DNA of 64,000 nucleotides from Heliocidaris erythrogramma (Eukaryota > Echinodermata > Echinoidea > Camarodonta > Echinometridae). Each line of letters begins with the position of its first letter. The first letter of the stretch is position 1. This document shows, one piece after another, positions 11,160 through 22,590 of the stretch. Under the pieces are notes generated by a model. The model saw only the letters and a list, made by a program, of their open reading frames with translations, made no database searches and was not told the origin of the DNA. The position numbers and the translations under genes were made by a program. The stretch covers positions 38,055,065 through 38,119,064 of the forward strand of contig CM046853.1 in NCBI GenBank assembly GCA_025617745.1. The letters are read 5' to 3'.

Positions 11160-12755
11160 CCATTAGTCCGTTGTCAAGTGGTAAAAAAATAGCCTTTTTA
11201 GAAATTTTGTGAGGGTTTTGGGGAAACGTACATTTTTAGAAAGATAATGTCATGAAATAAACTATAAATGTTGTTTCCAAATTTTAAAATGTGTCTAAAG
11301 TTACTTTCAGGTCTTTTTGAAATGCTGATTTTGGTAAAATTTATATTTTTTAAAATTAATTTTTAGAAAATGCTCTTAATTGCAATAGGGATAGGAAATT
11401 TTCACTGTTTGCATATAAAAGATATGAGAGATGACTTTCATGAAAAAATCATACAGAAAAATATATAATTATATCAAATACATGTATAAACTTTTATTCA
11501 TTTTATTTTATACGCCCTCCACTTTAATTATGAAGCATTAATTATGCTCTAATGACTGTGTCCTATACAGTGTTAAACATCAAATTGTATATTAGTGATC
11601 AATAATAGATCAGTGACATAATTCATTACATTATATAATTTGAAAATATGTTGGTACATGAATTGACAGTCAAAATCAACAGTGGTATAAAAGAATGTAT
11701 CAACAGAATTAGAATAGTGATATGCAACAGGACCAACACTGATTGTACAACAAACAATTCTCGTCTTGATAACTGCCTCTTTAGTATTGTGTCCCCTTTT
11801 TCTTGGCATTCTTTCTCTACATGAATTGTTTCCAAAATTACGATTCATAACAATGTTATCTGTCATTCCATCCTGGCGTTATCCTTTTAATAATAACTTG
11901 CCTTTATCATAAACCAAAAATCTGCCCTTCGGCATGCTACAACAGAAACATAAACTTTCATTCATTCAAGAAGATACTTTGAGCTAAACATCAAGGTAAA
12001 TCGTGATATGTAACATCATCTCCTCCATTCTTGGATCTTGTATCTAAATTTAGGGTTGATAATTTCTTTTGAATCTCATAAAGCTGTGAATATTTTCTTG
12101 TAAAGCAAATTGAGATCTCTTTCTCTCCCTCTCTATCTCTATCTCTTCTCTCTCTCTCTTTTCTTCTTCTTCTTCTTCCTCTTCTTTTTCTTCTTTTTCT
12201 TCTTACTCAATGTGTCAACATATTTTCAAATAAAGTGAATATTATATTTGATAATATTGAAGCATATTATATTATAATTTGTCATATTTTCTAATATTAT
12301 AATGACTATAATGCCACTAATTTATTATTTTTTACTGATATACGATTGAATATAAGTACACTGCATCGATCTCTAGTACATACACTGTCGGAAACAGTCT
12401 TAGAGCAGAAGACAATGTTTCATAATAATTATCGTAGAGGGCGTGTGAAATAAGTTATGAATAAAATCCTATTTTTTATATATTTATATATTTTCTGCAT
12501 TATTCTTTTTCACGAATGTCATGTCTAATATCATTAACAGTGGAAATTCATATCTCTATTGCAATTAAGGGTATTTAGATTTATCTAAATTTGACCAAAA
12601 TCAGCATTCTAAACATACATGAAAAGTAACTTAAGAAAAGTAACTTAAAACGTTGTTTATAATTTATTCATGACAGTATCTTTCTAAATATATATGTTTC
12701 CAAAAATTCTCATAAAATTTCCCATGCTTGACCATTTGACAACGGACTACATGGA
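11160..12755. repeat. Long inverted repeat (foldback), arms of about 400 bp
   Basis: The left arm (about 11160-11575) and right arm (about 12380-12755) are reverse complements with visible mismatches and indels. Paired landmarks: TAGTCCGTTGTCAA / TTGACAACGGACTA; ATGCTGATTTTGGT / ACCAAAATCAGCAT; TTAATTGCAATAG / CTATTGCAATTAA; ACGCCCTCC / AGAGGGCGT. The 0.8-kb centre has no coding sequence but has a CT-rich low-complexity tract (12115-12205). This is a non-autonomous DNA transposon or old foldback element in the G-H intron of unit 1. Confidence 0.7.
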
Positions 12756-13156
12756 GCAGGTTAAAATACCTCTACTACTTTGATTTTTTTTATTCACTTC
12801 TATCCCCAACAATTGCGTTCTGGACGCTGCTTTTTCGCGCCACTGCATTTCGCAAAGCAACCTTATCCATCACAGTATTTTTAGTGTGAGCTATGTAATG
12901 AGATTGAGATTAATTTGGTAATATTTCTATGTACTGATGATTCTTTACAATATGTTTTGACTTTTTCCCATTACTATGATTTTAAATTTTATATTCCTAA
13001 TTAAACTTCATGAATTCATGAATACTCTGATTTTTGTTTTCATTTAAGAAAGAAATATTGTGTCATAACTAAAAATATGAAAAGAGAGAATAATACAGCT
13101 TTGAAGGATAAACAGTTTTTCATGAAGCTTTAATTTATTTATATGCATTTATCCAG

Positions 13157-13435
13157 GACGCAACCGACGCCCAAGGCGCCCAGCCCGTGCTAAGGTGAAC
13201 CCAAGCTCTAATTCTATGGACATAAGCTGGGATGATGCAAAAGGAGACAATGTTGATGGATACAGGGTGGATGTTGGAACACCATCTAATCCACGACAGT
13301 TCTCTCAGCAATATCCTCGTGATACAACGAGGACCACTGTCCCAGGTCTAGACCCAGACACAGAATATAAAGTCCAAATAGTCACTAATGCAGCAGGCAG
13401 AGAGAGTGAACCATTAACGAAGACTGCTAGGACAA
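13157..13435 (+). CDS. Fn3 exon 8: class H, unit 1
   Basis: 279 nt. Linker RNRRPRRPARAKVNPSSNS, strand B MDISWDDA, strand C DGYRVDVG, tyrosine corner DPDTEYKV. It ends RESEPLTKTART; the turn has lost the usual SGE and reads AGRESEP. Acceptor TCCAG, canonical donor A|GTAAGT, unlike the GC donors of classes H3 and H4. Confidence 0.93.
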
Positions 13436-14047
13436 GTAAGTGGATATATACATGTATATGCATGTTGTATGGAATATATTGCGAAAATAGAGCCAGCATA
13501 AAATCCAAGGATATCGGTCCAACAATGGCTGGTGAAAAATCTATTTAGAAAATTAATCCTAATCAGACTTTGGAGGAGGTTTTTGGAGGAGGTTCACTTT
13601 ACAAATTAATTTTGTTATGAAATATCATGAAACTTTAGTGATAGACGTTTTTTTTTAAAGATGCAAAAGAATTTGGAAGAATAGAATTTTAAAAAGATTC
13701 AGTTGGTGTTGTGGTCTTTACGTTGCAAGACAATCATATTTTTTGGACAGGGAGACACCAAGTACTTAGAAAGTTGATTTATGGATCTTATACTAGTAGT
13801 TTGTACCAATGTTATACATCGGTTGGATCTATATACTTTCGTGTACGAGAGCTATAGAATAACCTACCTCTGTTTCTTTTTTCATGTATGGATGATGTGC
13901 ATGTATATAAAGCATACTGTTATCTTACTTGACATACATTTGAATATCTACATGTACCTTTAATATTACTAGCACCACAAATTTTTCATCACAAGTGGAT
14001 GTGATTGCCTCTTGTACTGCACATTGCTATCTATTCAATGTCCATAG
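13436..14047. other. H-I intron of unit 1
   Basis: 612 nt with no LINE relic, unlike the H-I introns of units 2-4. Nothing recognised. Confidence 0.55.
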
Positions 14048-14356
14048 GAGCGCCTGAGTCTAGACCAAGTACAGGAGGAGCTGCAAACTCTCCTCCAAAT
14101 GGGATGCAAATCAGGGAAGGTTCTGATAGAGCAACAGTCAACTGGGAAGCTGCAACCAATGATGTAGATGGCTACATTGTCAACATGGGCACTGAGGATA
14201 ACCCAAATCAGTTCACACAGCGCGTTCCTAGTACAGACAGGAGGCGGTTTAGGCAAGATGGGCTTGAACCTGAAAGAGATTATCAAGTTTCTATCAAATC
14301 GTTTGATTCAGAGGGGGAAAGTGAACCTATTCAACAAGGCTTTAGGACCAGGCCTA
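14048..14356 (+). CDS. Fn3 exon 9: class I, unit 1
   Basis: 309 nt, the longest class. The long Gly/Ser/Pro linker SRPSTGGAANSPPNGMQIREG is class-specific. Strand B ATVNWEA, strand C DGYIVNMG, tyrosine corner EPERDYQV (Arg for Thr), end GESEPIQQGFRTRP. Acceptor CATAG, donor A|GTAAGT. It closes the first nine-domain unit. Confidence 0.93.
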
Positions 14357-14489
14357 GTAAGTTAATGATCATTATTCTTTTTCCTATTTCAAAGTTAGAT
14401 TTCTTATGTAAAATTGTGTTGTCCATTTTGTGTAGGAATCTGATAATTTTTATTCTAAATATCATTGAGATGATAATGTTTCTAATTTT

Positions 14490-14826
14490 TATGCCTCCGC
14501 CCACGTAGGTGGTGCCGGAGGCATTATGTTTTCGGGTCGTCCGTCCGTCTGTCCCCTTTTCGTTCTTGCGATAACTTCAAAACTGTTTTTTTTTTATCAG
14601 TTTGTAACTTGGCCCATGTATGCATATGGGAGGGACGATGAACTGATTAGATTTTAGAGTATTAAGGTCAAAGTTCAAAGGTCACAGGGGTCATTATATA
14701 CATAAAAATGGTTCGTTCTCGCAATAACTGAAGAACTGTTTAACAGATCAGCTTCTAACTTGGCCCATGTATGCATATGTGAGGGACGATGAACTGATTA
14801 GATTTTGGGGTCTCAAGGTCAGGATG
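14490..14826. repeat. TATGCC...GGCATA family repeat, truncated copy with two units
   Basis: Begins TATGCCTCCGCCCACGTAGGTGG, a hairpin, then GGTGCCGGAGGCATTATG and GTCC repeats, then two roughly 150-bp units like those at 2865. It stops within the second unit near 'TCTCAAGGTCAGGATGAGG' without the closing GGCATA. Confidence 0.7.
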
Positions 14827-15120
14827 AGGTATAGGATGAGGTATAATGTTTGGTCCACGGTTGAAGTTTAAAATTTCTACAAACCTGACACATCTCAATT
14901 GTTGCCACAGCATGTGTCCTACAACCACTCTAGTCAGTGCTCAATTTATGTCTTGTTCAGTACTGATATATTAAAACCCTCATATGTAATAGTTAGATTC
15001 TTGTTGCTTGTGATGATTATTCCCATGTAAAGCAAAATGTTTATAGGAAAATTATCTTTTTTGGGTGTAAGTAAAATTCTAATGGGCAAGTTGAATCATG
15101 AAGCTTTTACTTGCATTCAG

Positions 15121-15399
15121 GGCGGACCGGCAGCCCCCAGCCCCCGACTGGTACCAAAGTGAACAGACGATATGATTCATTGGGTGTTGAATGGGAAGAA
15201 CCTGAAGGAGATGATGTGGAAGGATACAGATTGGAAGTTGGAACTCCCTCTAATCCCCGCCAGTTTACAAGGGACTATGAACGTGGTACAACAAGTGCTG
15301 ATGTCCCAGGTTTAACACCAGATACAGATTATCAAGTCAATCTAGTATCTAGATCCAGATCAGGAGACAGTGAACCTGTGAGGAGGAGAGCTAGAACAA
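15121..15399 (+). CDS. Fn3 exon 10: class A, unit 2
   Basis: 279 nt. Linker GSPQPPTGTKVNRRYDSLG becomes the standard class A linker from here on. Strand B VEWEEPEG, strand C EGYRLEVG, then DYERGTTSADVPGLTPDTDY. Acceptor TTCAG, donor A|GTGAGT. Confidence 0.94.
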
Positions 15400-15813
15400 G
15401 TGAGTGTACATTATGTATTTTTTATTATTACCGGTATACAATTATGCTGCACATTGGTATTTTTGTTATGTCAACAAAGTGAGATTTGGATTTGTCTTTT
15501 TAAACATTAAACAATACCGTAACACCAGAAACGTGACAGCCATTTTCACAGCTAGAAACTTTCGCAATTTGCCAAAATTTTGTGTTATGTCAATTATTAT
15601 TCAATTATGTTCAAGAATGAAACTTTTGCAAATCTGAACCACTCATGAAATTCACGAAACATTACGGTATTAATGCACACAAAAGTGTCTGGTTTTACAG
15701 TAACATTAACTGATTTTCATCATTCTCAACTGCTAAAATGGATTTAATCATGATAAGGGAAAAAAACATAAGTGGTAAATATCTTGTCCAAACCCTTCAA
15801 CCCATTCCTGCAG

Positions 15814-16098
15814 GGCCAACCCGACGTCCACAGCGCCCCCAACGCACTAGAGCAAGTTCATCAAGTCCTGATTCAATCGATGTCAACTGGGAAGCACCAA
15901 GAGATGAAAGTGTTGATGGATACAGGGTGGATGTTGGAACGCCGGCTGATCCACGTAGAGACTTTTCAAGGCGATTTGGACCTGAAACCAGTAGAGCCTC
16001 TATTCCAAATCTACGCCCAGACTCTGAATACCAAGTCAGTGTAGTATCTACTTCACAATCTAAAGAGAGTGAACCTGCAAGAAAGTCTGTTAGAACAC
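15814..16098 (+). CDS. Fn3 exon 11: class B, unit 2
   Basis: 285 nt. Linker PTRRPQRPQRTRASSSS, strand B IDVNWEAP, strand C DGYRVDVG, tyrosine corner RPDSEYQV. The turn is QSKESEP (Lys replaces Gly), end ARKSVRT. Acceptor TGCAG, donor C|GTAAGT. Confidence 0.94.
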
Positions 16099-16333
16099 GT
16101 AAGTGTGTTATAACATTCTATATTCCATTTATTTTTAAGACTTTTCATGAGAGAGCTAGTGAACTCCCTTTGATTAATCATATTAAAATACATGTATATC
16201 TGTGAAGATGGGTGCAAAGTCAAGGCATTAGAATTACCCTACAGGACTCGCTGTAAATTATGGCCACAATTTGATGTATAACATTTTATTTTTTTCGTAG
16301 TTTCTTCATGAAGATATTTGTTTACAACCACAG

Positions 16334-16627
16334 GAGATGATGGTACTAGATCCCGCCCCTCCCGTCCAAACGGCATGCGAGTAAGGGAAGGTGTAGAGTC
16401 AGCAACAGTAAACTGGGAACCTGCTTCCAATGATGTTGATGGCTACATTGTCAACATGGGCACAGAGGCCAACCCAAATCAGTTCACACAGCGAGTTCCA
16501 AGTAGAGACAGAAGAAGGTTTAGGCAAGACGGACTTGAACCTGATACAGATTATCAAGTTGCCATCAAATCATTTGATTCCAGCGGAGAAAGTGAACCTA
16601 TTCAACGAGGTTTTCGGACAAGATCTA
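16334..16627 (+). CDS. Fn3 exon 12: class C, unit 2
   Basis: 294 nt, one codon longer than class C1 and C5 in the linker (GTRSRPSRPNGMRVREG). Strand B ATVNWEPAS, strand C DGYIVNMG, tyrosine corner EPDTDYQV, end GESEPIQRGFRTRS. Acceptor CACAG, donor A|GTGAGT. Confidence 0.93.
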
Positions 16628-18149
16628 GTGAGTATTAAATGTGACTCTCCATCACAAAATGACCAATAAGTCTGAAATTTGGGTTTTTAAATTTCAGCAC
16701 AGTTTGAAAGCTTAGATTCTAAGCTTAAAAATGATATATAACTTGACTTGTATGGACTAAGCAAACTGTTGTAAATTACAATGAGAATGTCAACGTGTCA
16801 GACAGGCTATAATGACCAAAGCAATAGATAAAACGGGCACTAAAGAAGAGTGCCCATTTAAGAGCGCCTAATCTGTGTCCTATTGTTTGTCGCACAAATG
16901 GTTGAGTCGAAACTCCCTATCCCTACTGAGAAGTACTAATTGGACTGAGTTGAAACTTTCCATACCTTTAGAACAGATATATTTCTTTGTTTCTCTAGGT
17001 TTTGAATATCCGACAATGCATAGTTTATGAGCTATACGAGAAAAGCGATGTGAAGTACGATCCCAGCAAGCTGACACACAAAGTTTCAAAGTCCAGGATC
17101 ATATTTTAAAATGGTATTTTACCCTGAAATTTTTGTTAGATGGTAGATTAATAAATGAACTTTCAGAAAATACAAAAACCTAAAAACAAACTTTCCACTC
17201 AAACCACCTTTTTTACTGTAAAACTCCCATAGCAACTTCTCGGTCGTTTTGTGGTGGAGGGTCACAATTGATATGTATTTAATGATATTTCCAAGGTGGC
17301 ACTTGGTTTTCATTTTCAAGTTTGGGTATTTGCAAACTAATTTTCACACTATTATATTGCAATTTAGAACTTTTTAAATTCACAAACTGAATTTCAATGT
17401 AATCCAACTAAATTTGTTGCAGATATAAATGGAAGTCATTTCAGACGACAATAGGTCTTTTCATGACTCTAAAAACATACGAGCTGCGAGGAAGTTTTGC
17501 GTTACCAAGCATGTCCACAAATGAAGTGAAAATAGGAACGACCACTAAGCAAAGTTATGTGGAACTATCAAACACAAGATGAAAAATGATGTTCACGCTA
17601 TTAAAATTGCAATGTAATAGACATTCACCCTCTAAATATCGGCAAAATTATACCTTACCCGAGGTAAATATGGTGAAGGAATAAAAATCAAGCCATTCAG
17701 AATACCATGGGTGTGCGTTTTGATCATTATAAAAATGCGGGTATCATGGCCAAGGTAAAGTGGGAAGTCAAGTTTACCTGCTCGGTGTTAGCGAATACAG
17801 CCCTAGACGGTAATACACACAGACGAAGATCGAATGTAACTGATGTGATCGGATCAGAGTAAGCTTTAAAACAACTAAAAATAGCATGTAAGCGACAACA
17901 AAAATACAAAATTACCGTAAAACAATACTTTGCTTTAGCAAACAATAGTATGGGTATCCATAATATCTCAAAGAAATATAGTTGAGGATTACGAATGCAC
18001 TTCATATAGACATTAGGCAGCCATATTTGACATTGTTCTGAGCGCTAGTTCTCAGATGGCAGCAGAGAGGAAATAATGTGGGCACCAGATCAGTTGACCA
18101 GCCATCATGTGATGTAAGGAGCACAGTTTCTTCCTCTTTTATATTTAAG
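16628..18149. other. C-D intron of unit 2
   Basis: 1.5 kb. Near 17246-17276 the sequence GTTTTGTGGTGGAGGGTCACA resembles the right terminus of the MITE at 56092-56582, so a relic of that family may lie here. Otherwise nothing recognised. Confidence 0.4.
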
Positions 18150-18428
18150 GACAACCCCAAGCCACGAAACCCCCAACTGGTGTCCGAACGAACCCAAGAT
18201 ATGATTCCATGGGAGTCCAGTGGGAAGAACCTGAAGATGAGAATGTTGATGGATACCGACTGGAAGTTGGAACACCCTCTGATCCTCGTCAGTTTGTAGG
18301 GGAATATGATCGTGGCACAACGGCTGCCAATGTCCCAGACTTAGACCCAGAAACAGATTATCAAGTCAATCTGGTATCAACATCTCCTTCTGGAGACAGT
18401 GAACCTGTAAGAAGGAGAGCTAGAACAA
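18150..18428 (+). CDS. Fn3 exon 13: class D, unit 2
   Basis: 279 nt. Linker QPQATKPPTGVRTNPRYDS, strand B VQWEEPED, strand C DGYRLEVG, then GEYDRGTTAANVPDLDPETDYQ. End SGDSEPVRRRART. The acceptor is the purine-poor TTTAAG; AAG acceptors are weaker than CAG/TAG. Confidence 0.93.
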
Positions 18429-19062
18429 GTAAGTGTTTGTTATTTATATTGTAGTAATTATTTTTATGCATCCATAGAACTTTTCTGAATAATAAGTGAA
18501 TTTGGTTGTTAATAATAGATCTGTGCTAACCACTGAAGAAATTTCAATTTTTAAAACTTAGTTCTTGAAGGGAGGGCAGGGGAGAGATGAACTTCAAGGC
18601 CCTACCCCAAACAAAGTTGGGCATGTATTTCTAAATGCTATTTTGCACACATGCTGCTTTTTTGTTTCAATTTTAGGTTTCATGAGCTGAATATTGATTT
18701 AAATAAAACCCTTAATCAGCAGAACTCACATAAATAATATGAAGAAATGTTGTAAAGAGTAGTAAGTGACCCTGAATGCTAAAGTAGTACAGTTTCTCCA
18801 AGAGGTGCTCATGAGAGACTTTGATGAAAACCTTTAGAGAAGTCTAATATGGCCAGTATGATCTGTTATCTGTGAGCAGAAGCTACAATTTTTTTTTTGA
18901 CCCATTGTATTCAAAATGCTAATTTTTATATTACCATTTCTACTAAGTGTTTCTAATAAGTATGGCGAATATCAAGTTTGAAGTAGAGGGCTTGATTAAT
19001 AAAAATATGAATTTTGCTGTGTCTGTGATGAAATGAATTTTTCTTATTACCCTGTCATTAAG
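18429..19062. other. D-E intron of unit 2
   Basis: 634 nt. The stretch around 18690-18740 (AAATAAAACCCTTAATCAG, AGAACTCACA) is homologous to the D-E introns of units 3 and 4 and shows an uninterrupted site where unit 3 carries the 148-bp MITE. Confidence 0.6.
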
Positions 19063-19347
19063 GGCGAACACGACGTCCAAAGCGTCCCCAACGCACTAGA
19101 GCAAGTTCATCAAGGCCTGATTCCATTGAAGTCAACTGGCAAGACCCAGATGATGAAAATGTTGATGGATACAGGGTGGACGTTGGAACTCCGTCTAATC
19201 CTCGGTCAAAATTTTCTCAGCGAATCCCTCGTGGAACCAATTCTGTCCGTGTCCCAGGCCTAGACGAAGACTCAGACTACCAAGTTAGTGTAGTATCCAC
19301 CTCACCATCAGGGGAGAGTGATCCAGTAAGAAAGTCTGTGAAAACAC
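19063..19347 (+). CDS. Fn3 exon 14: class E, unit 2
   Basis: 285 nt. Linker RTRRPKRPQRTRASSSRPDS, strand B IEVNWQDP, strand C DGYRVDVG, tyrosine corner DEDSDYQV. End SGESDPVRKSVKT, with Asp for Glu in the turn as in all later class E copies. Acceptor TTAAG, donor C|GTAAGT. Confidence 0.93.
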
Positions 19348-19562
19348 GTAAGTATAATAGTCAATCCTCACACATGAAAGGTAAATTTACTGTAATGCAA
19401 TATTTGTCATTTTTAACAAGTTCACTTGCCTTAGCTCATATGCAGGAATTGGCGCAGAGTTGGTCAATTGTTTCACCTGGATAAATTAAAAGAATTGAGG
19501 TTCAAATTCAGCAGTGAATATGATTATCAAAAGTTATTAAAAGATGTTTTGTATCTTTTTAG

Positions 19563-19853
19563 AGAGGCGTAGTCCTAGAAGAGTCTCCCCACCAAATGGC
19601 ATGCGCTTGAATGAAGAACCTTCTGCTGTAAGTGTTAACTGGGGTGCATCAGGCAGTGATAACGTCGATGGTTACGTTGTCAACATAGGGACCCCTGACA
19701 ACCCAACTCAGTTCTCTCAAAATGTCCCCAAGACTACTACAAGCTTAAGACAAAAGGGTCTTCGTCCAAATACAGATTACCAAGTTTCTGTCAAGGCACG
19801 TGGCCCAGATGGGGAAAGTGATCCTATTCAACAAGGTTTTAGGACAAAGCCCA
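19563..19853 (+). CDS. Fn3 exon 15: class F, unit 2
   Basis: 291 nt. Linker RRSPRRVSPPNGMRLNEEPS, strand B VSVNWGAS, strand C DGYVVNIG, tyrosine corner RPNTDYQV, end GESDPIQQGFRTKP. Acceptor TTTTAG, donor A|GTGAGT. Only 215 nt separate it from exon 14. Confidence 0.93.
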
Positions 19854-20106
19854 GTGAGTACCAAATAATGTTATTTTGAATTAGTTGATTAGTTATTTGT
19901 CAATACAGGTTCATGTATAGATATACACATGTACATGTATGTCACTCTATTGACATACATGTACATGTGTATATCAAAGAATTTTGTGTATAAGGGATAT
20001 CCATGTACATGTATAATGTGTATCTGTGTAATCCTTTCTAAATTGGTCATGTATAAGTGTTGATTCTGCATTGTGTTTAAATTACTTAAAATGCTTGTTT
20101 TCTAGT

Positions 20107-20142
<36 letters not shown>

Positions 20143-21441
20143 ACCTGAGTCCTGTCCGCTACCGTTGGTTTCACGCTCGACGCGATCTTCAGATGACTTT
20201 ACTCGGCTTGTGCATCTGCTTGCTGCAATGGGTCGGTTTCACGCTCTGCTCTGCCCTTCAGCAATGAGCACTTTTGAATGCCTCAACTCCAAATTTAACT
20301 ACACCTATGTGAATATATATATGTAAGAAAAACAATATATTGGTGGAACAATATTCTAACTTTGATTCAACCTGACACACTTACTGTTTCAATACGTACA
20401 TTTGCAGATACATTTTACCTGTCCAAAACTGTGCCCAACATTGTAGATCTCCTTTACTAGATCTATTGATTTAAGTTGTATCTATGACTACCAGAGGTAG
20501 ATCTGTGCTAATGTAATAAATCTAACATTAATATACATGTCACATAGAAATCTACATGTAGTGGATAGACCTAGTCATTTTTCAGTCTCACTTTGCATCG
20601 AATAATAGTTTCTAAATTTATGAAAAACTATAACTGTTGAACAGAATTGTTTAAGTTGTAATATTACCATCCAGACTGCTATGGAGCAAGTTGTGCTTGG
20701 GCTGTGTGCTTAGTGTTCTACAAAGCTTTAGTGCACAGCCAGCCAGTCTTCCCAACGCTGCAAGCTTTTCGGGAGCTAGGTATGAGCTCTGTTTGTGGGC
20801 TTCAAAGCAGCTGTGTTTCTCCGAGCGATATTGGTTATTGAGAGGTAGTACAGGCAGCTACAGTGATCTCTACGATTGTTAATCTGATAACCAATATACT
20901 AACATCCTGACTAACTGTGAATGGAGTGGCTGGTGAGATCGACCTTGATTTTTCAAAGGATAATCAGAGCACATTGTCCACAAAGTAAGTAGTGGAACAT
21001 GGCCTGTGTATATATATATATATATATACATGCCTTGTTGAAACAATTCTAATTTCAGCTAATTATCGTTTTGTAGAAATAAGAAAAGATTTAAACCTGC
21101 ATTAACTTTTGTATTATATAACCATCAATGACATTCTTCATTTAAGTTTCTCTCCCAGTATTACTTTATTGCTTCTAGGCCAAGAATATTCATGTGTTTT
21201 TTTGTCATTTTTATTCATTATCTTTTACCCTGTTTACTTTACCAGAACATTGCTATTAAAACACAATGATTTGTGTGTGCAGAGATCAAAAACTGAACAG
21301 AGATACCTATGAGCTACCTTAAGGGGGAAACACCAACTCACCCAAATTTGAATAAACCATTTGGAAAAATTTATATTTAACTTCCAAGCATGTATTAAGT
21401 ACAGAGAAACTGTAATGATACATCACATGCCTTGTTTGCAG
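19854..21441. other. F-G intron of unit 2
   Basis: 1.6 kb with (TA)n microsatellites at 20107-20139 and 21007-21028 and an ACATGTA-rich tract (19920-20020). The region near 20760-20900 is distantly similar to 38880-39060 and 53930-54060 in units 3 and 4, which shows descent from a common intron. No gene. Confidence 0.6.
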
Positions 21442-21720
21442 AGCGACCTCAAGGCCCCGCAGCCCCAGTTAACACCAAGGCAAATACACGCTACGATTCG
21501 ATAGTAGTCAAATGGGATGAACCTGATGATGAAAATGTTGATGGATACAGACTTGAAGTTGGGACTCCTGATGAACCTAACCAGGCTTCTTGGAAACTCC
21601 CTCGGGGCACAAGAGATTTCACCATTCCAGACCTAGATCCAGATACAGATTATGAAGTCAAATTGTATTCCACCTCACCATCAGGAGATAGTGAGCCTAT
21701 CAGACGAAGGGGAAGAACAA
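21442..21720 (+). CDS. Fn3 exon 16: class G, unit 2
   Basis: 279 nt. Linker RPQGPAAPVNTKANTRYDS, strand B VVKWDEPDD, strand C DGYRLEVG, second Trp ASWKLPRG, tyrosine corner DPDTDYEV, end SGDSEPIRRRGRT. Acceptor TGCAG. Its donor A|GTGAGT lies inside a 98-bp tandem duplication, so an identical second donor follows at 21819. Confidence 0.93.
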
Positions 21721-21912
21721 GTGAGTGGAAGTATCAATACAGTTGTTTTGAGTATTGTCCCATTAGAATATATTCTCACATTTCTGTTAACTTATATAAC
21801 TAAGGAATATTTTGACAAGTGAGTGGAAGTATCAATACAGTTGTTTTGAGTATTGTCCCATTAGAATATATTCTCACATTTCTGTTAACTTATATAACTA
21901 AGGAATATTTTG
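21717..21912 (+). repeat. Perfect 98-bp tandem duplication that copies the splice donor of exon 16
   Basis: Copy 1 is 21717-21814 and copy 2 is 21815-21912. They are identical base for base, from ACAAGTGAGTGG to AGGAATATTTTG, so the last four exon bases and the GTGAGT donor occur twice. If the second donor were used, 98 nt would be added, shifting the frame and meeting a TAA at 21801-21803. Perfect identity implies a very recent event. Confidence 0.9.
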
Positions 21913-21989
21913 ATCACTTTTTGACTGAAGTAAAGTGTAGTTAGGGATCATAGAAGTTTGTTCACTTTGTTTATACAATATTTTTTTAG

Positions 21990-22271
21990 GACGTAACCGA
22001 CGTCCGAAACGCCCAGCCCGTGCTAAAGTGAACCCAGGCTCCGATTCCATGGACGTAAGTTGGGATGAAGCAAAAGGAGACAACATTGATGGATACAGGG
22101 TGGATGTTGGGACTCCTTCTAACCCAAGACAGTTCTCACAACGATTTCCTCGTGGTACAACGAGGGCTTCTTTCCCAAGTCTTGACTCAGACACAGATTA
22201 TCAAGTCAACATAGTATCTACTACGTCAGCAGGCGAGGAGAGTGAACCCTTAACAAAGGCCGCTAGGACAA
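21990..22271 (+). CDS. Fn3 exon 17: class H, unit 2
   Basis: 282 nt, one codon longer than the other class H exons, in the turn (TTSAGEESEP). Linker RNRRPKRPARAKVNPGSDS, strand B MDVSWDEA, strand C DGYRVDVG, tyrosine corner DSDTDYQV. Acceptor TTTTAG, donor A|GTAAGT. Confidence 0.93.
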
Positions 22272-22350
22272 GTAAGTGTAAATTCTTATATTATGAATTG
22301 CATCATTTTCTTTGGTGAAAAAAAAACTTCTTTGTTTTTTCTTTTAGGTC

Positions 22351-22590
22351 GCTTTGGCAAGTAAAAACAAGGGAAAGACGCAAAGAGAAAATTTGCTAGT
22401 TTTGTCTCTGCATCTAAAATTAAGATCAGACTTATCTGAGTAAAATGTTTCATATTATTTTGCTTAAAAGTGTTGATACAGTTAAATACTAATTCTGCAT
22501 CCTAACATTTTGGTTCTGCATCTATGGAATAAAATTTTGAATAATATTTTCATTTGCGTCTTTCCTCCGTTTTTAAGCGCCATCACGTTT
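22351..22590. mobile_element. Short inverted-repeat element (MITE-like), about 240 bp
   Basis: Left end has AAAAACAAGGGAAAGACGCAAA (near 22362-22383) and right end TTTGCGTCTTTCCTCCGTTTTT (22553-22574), which are reverse complements with few mismatches; CGCTT / AAGCG extends the match outwards. AT-rich non-coding interior. No target duplication was identified. Confidence 0.5.
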
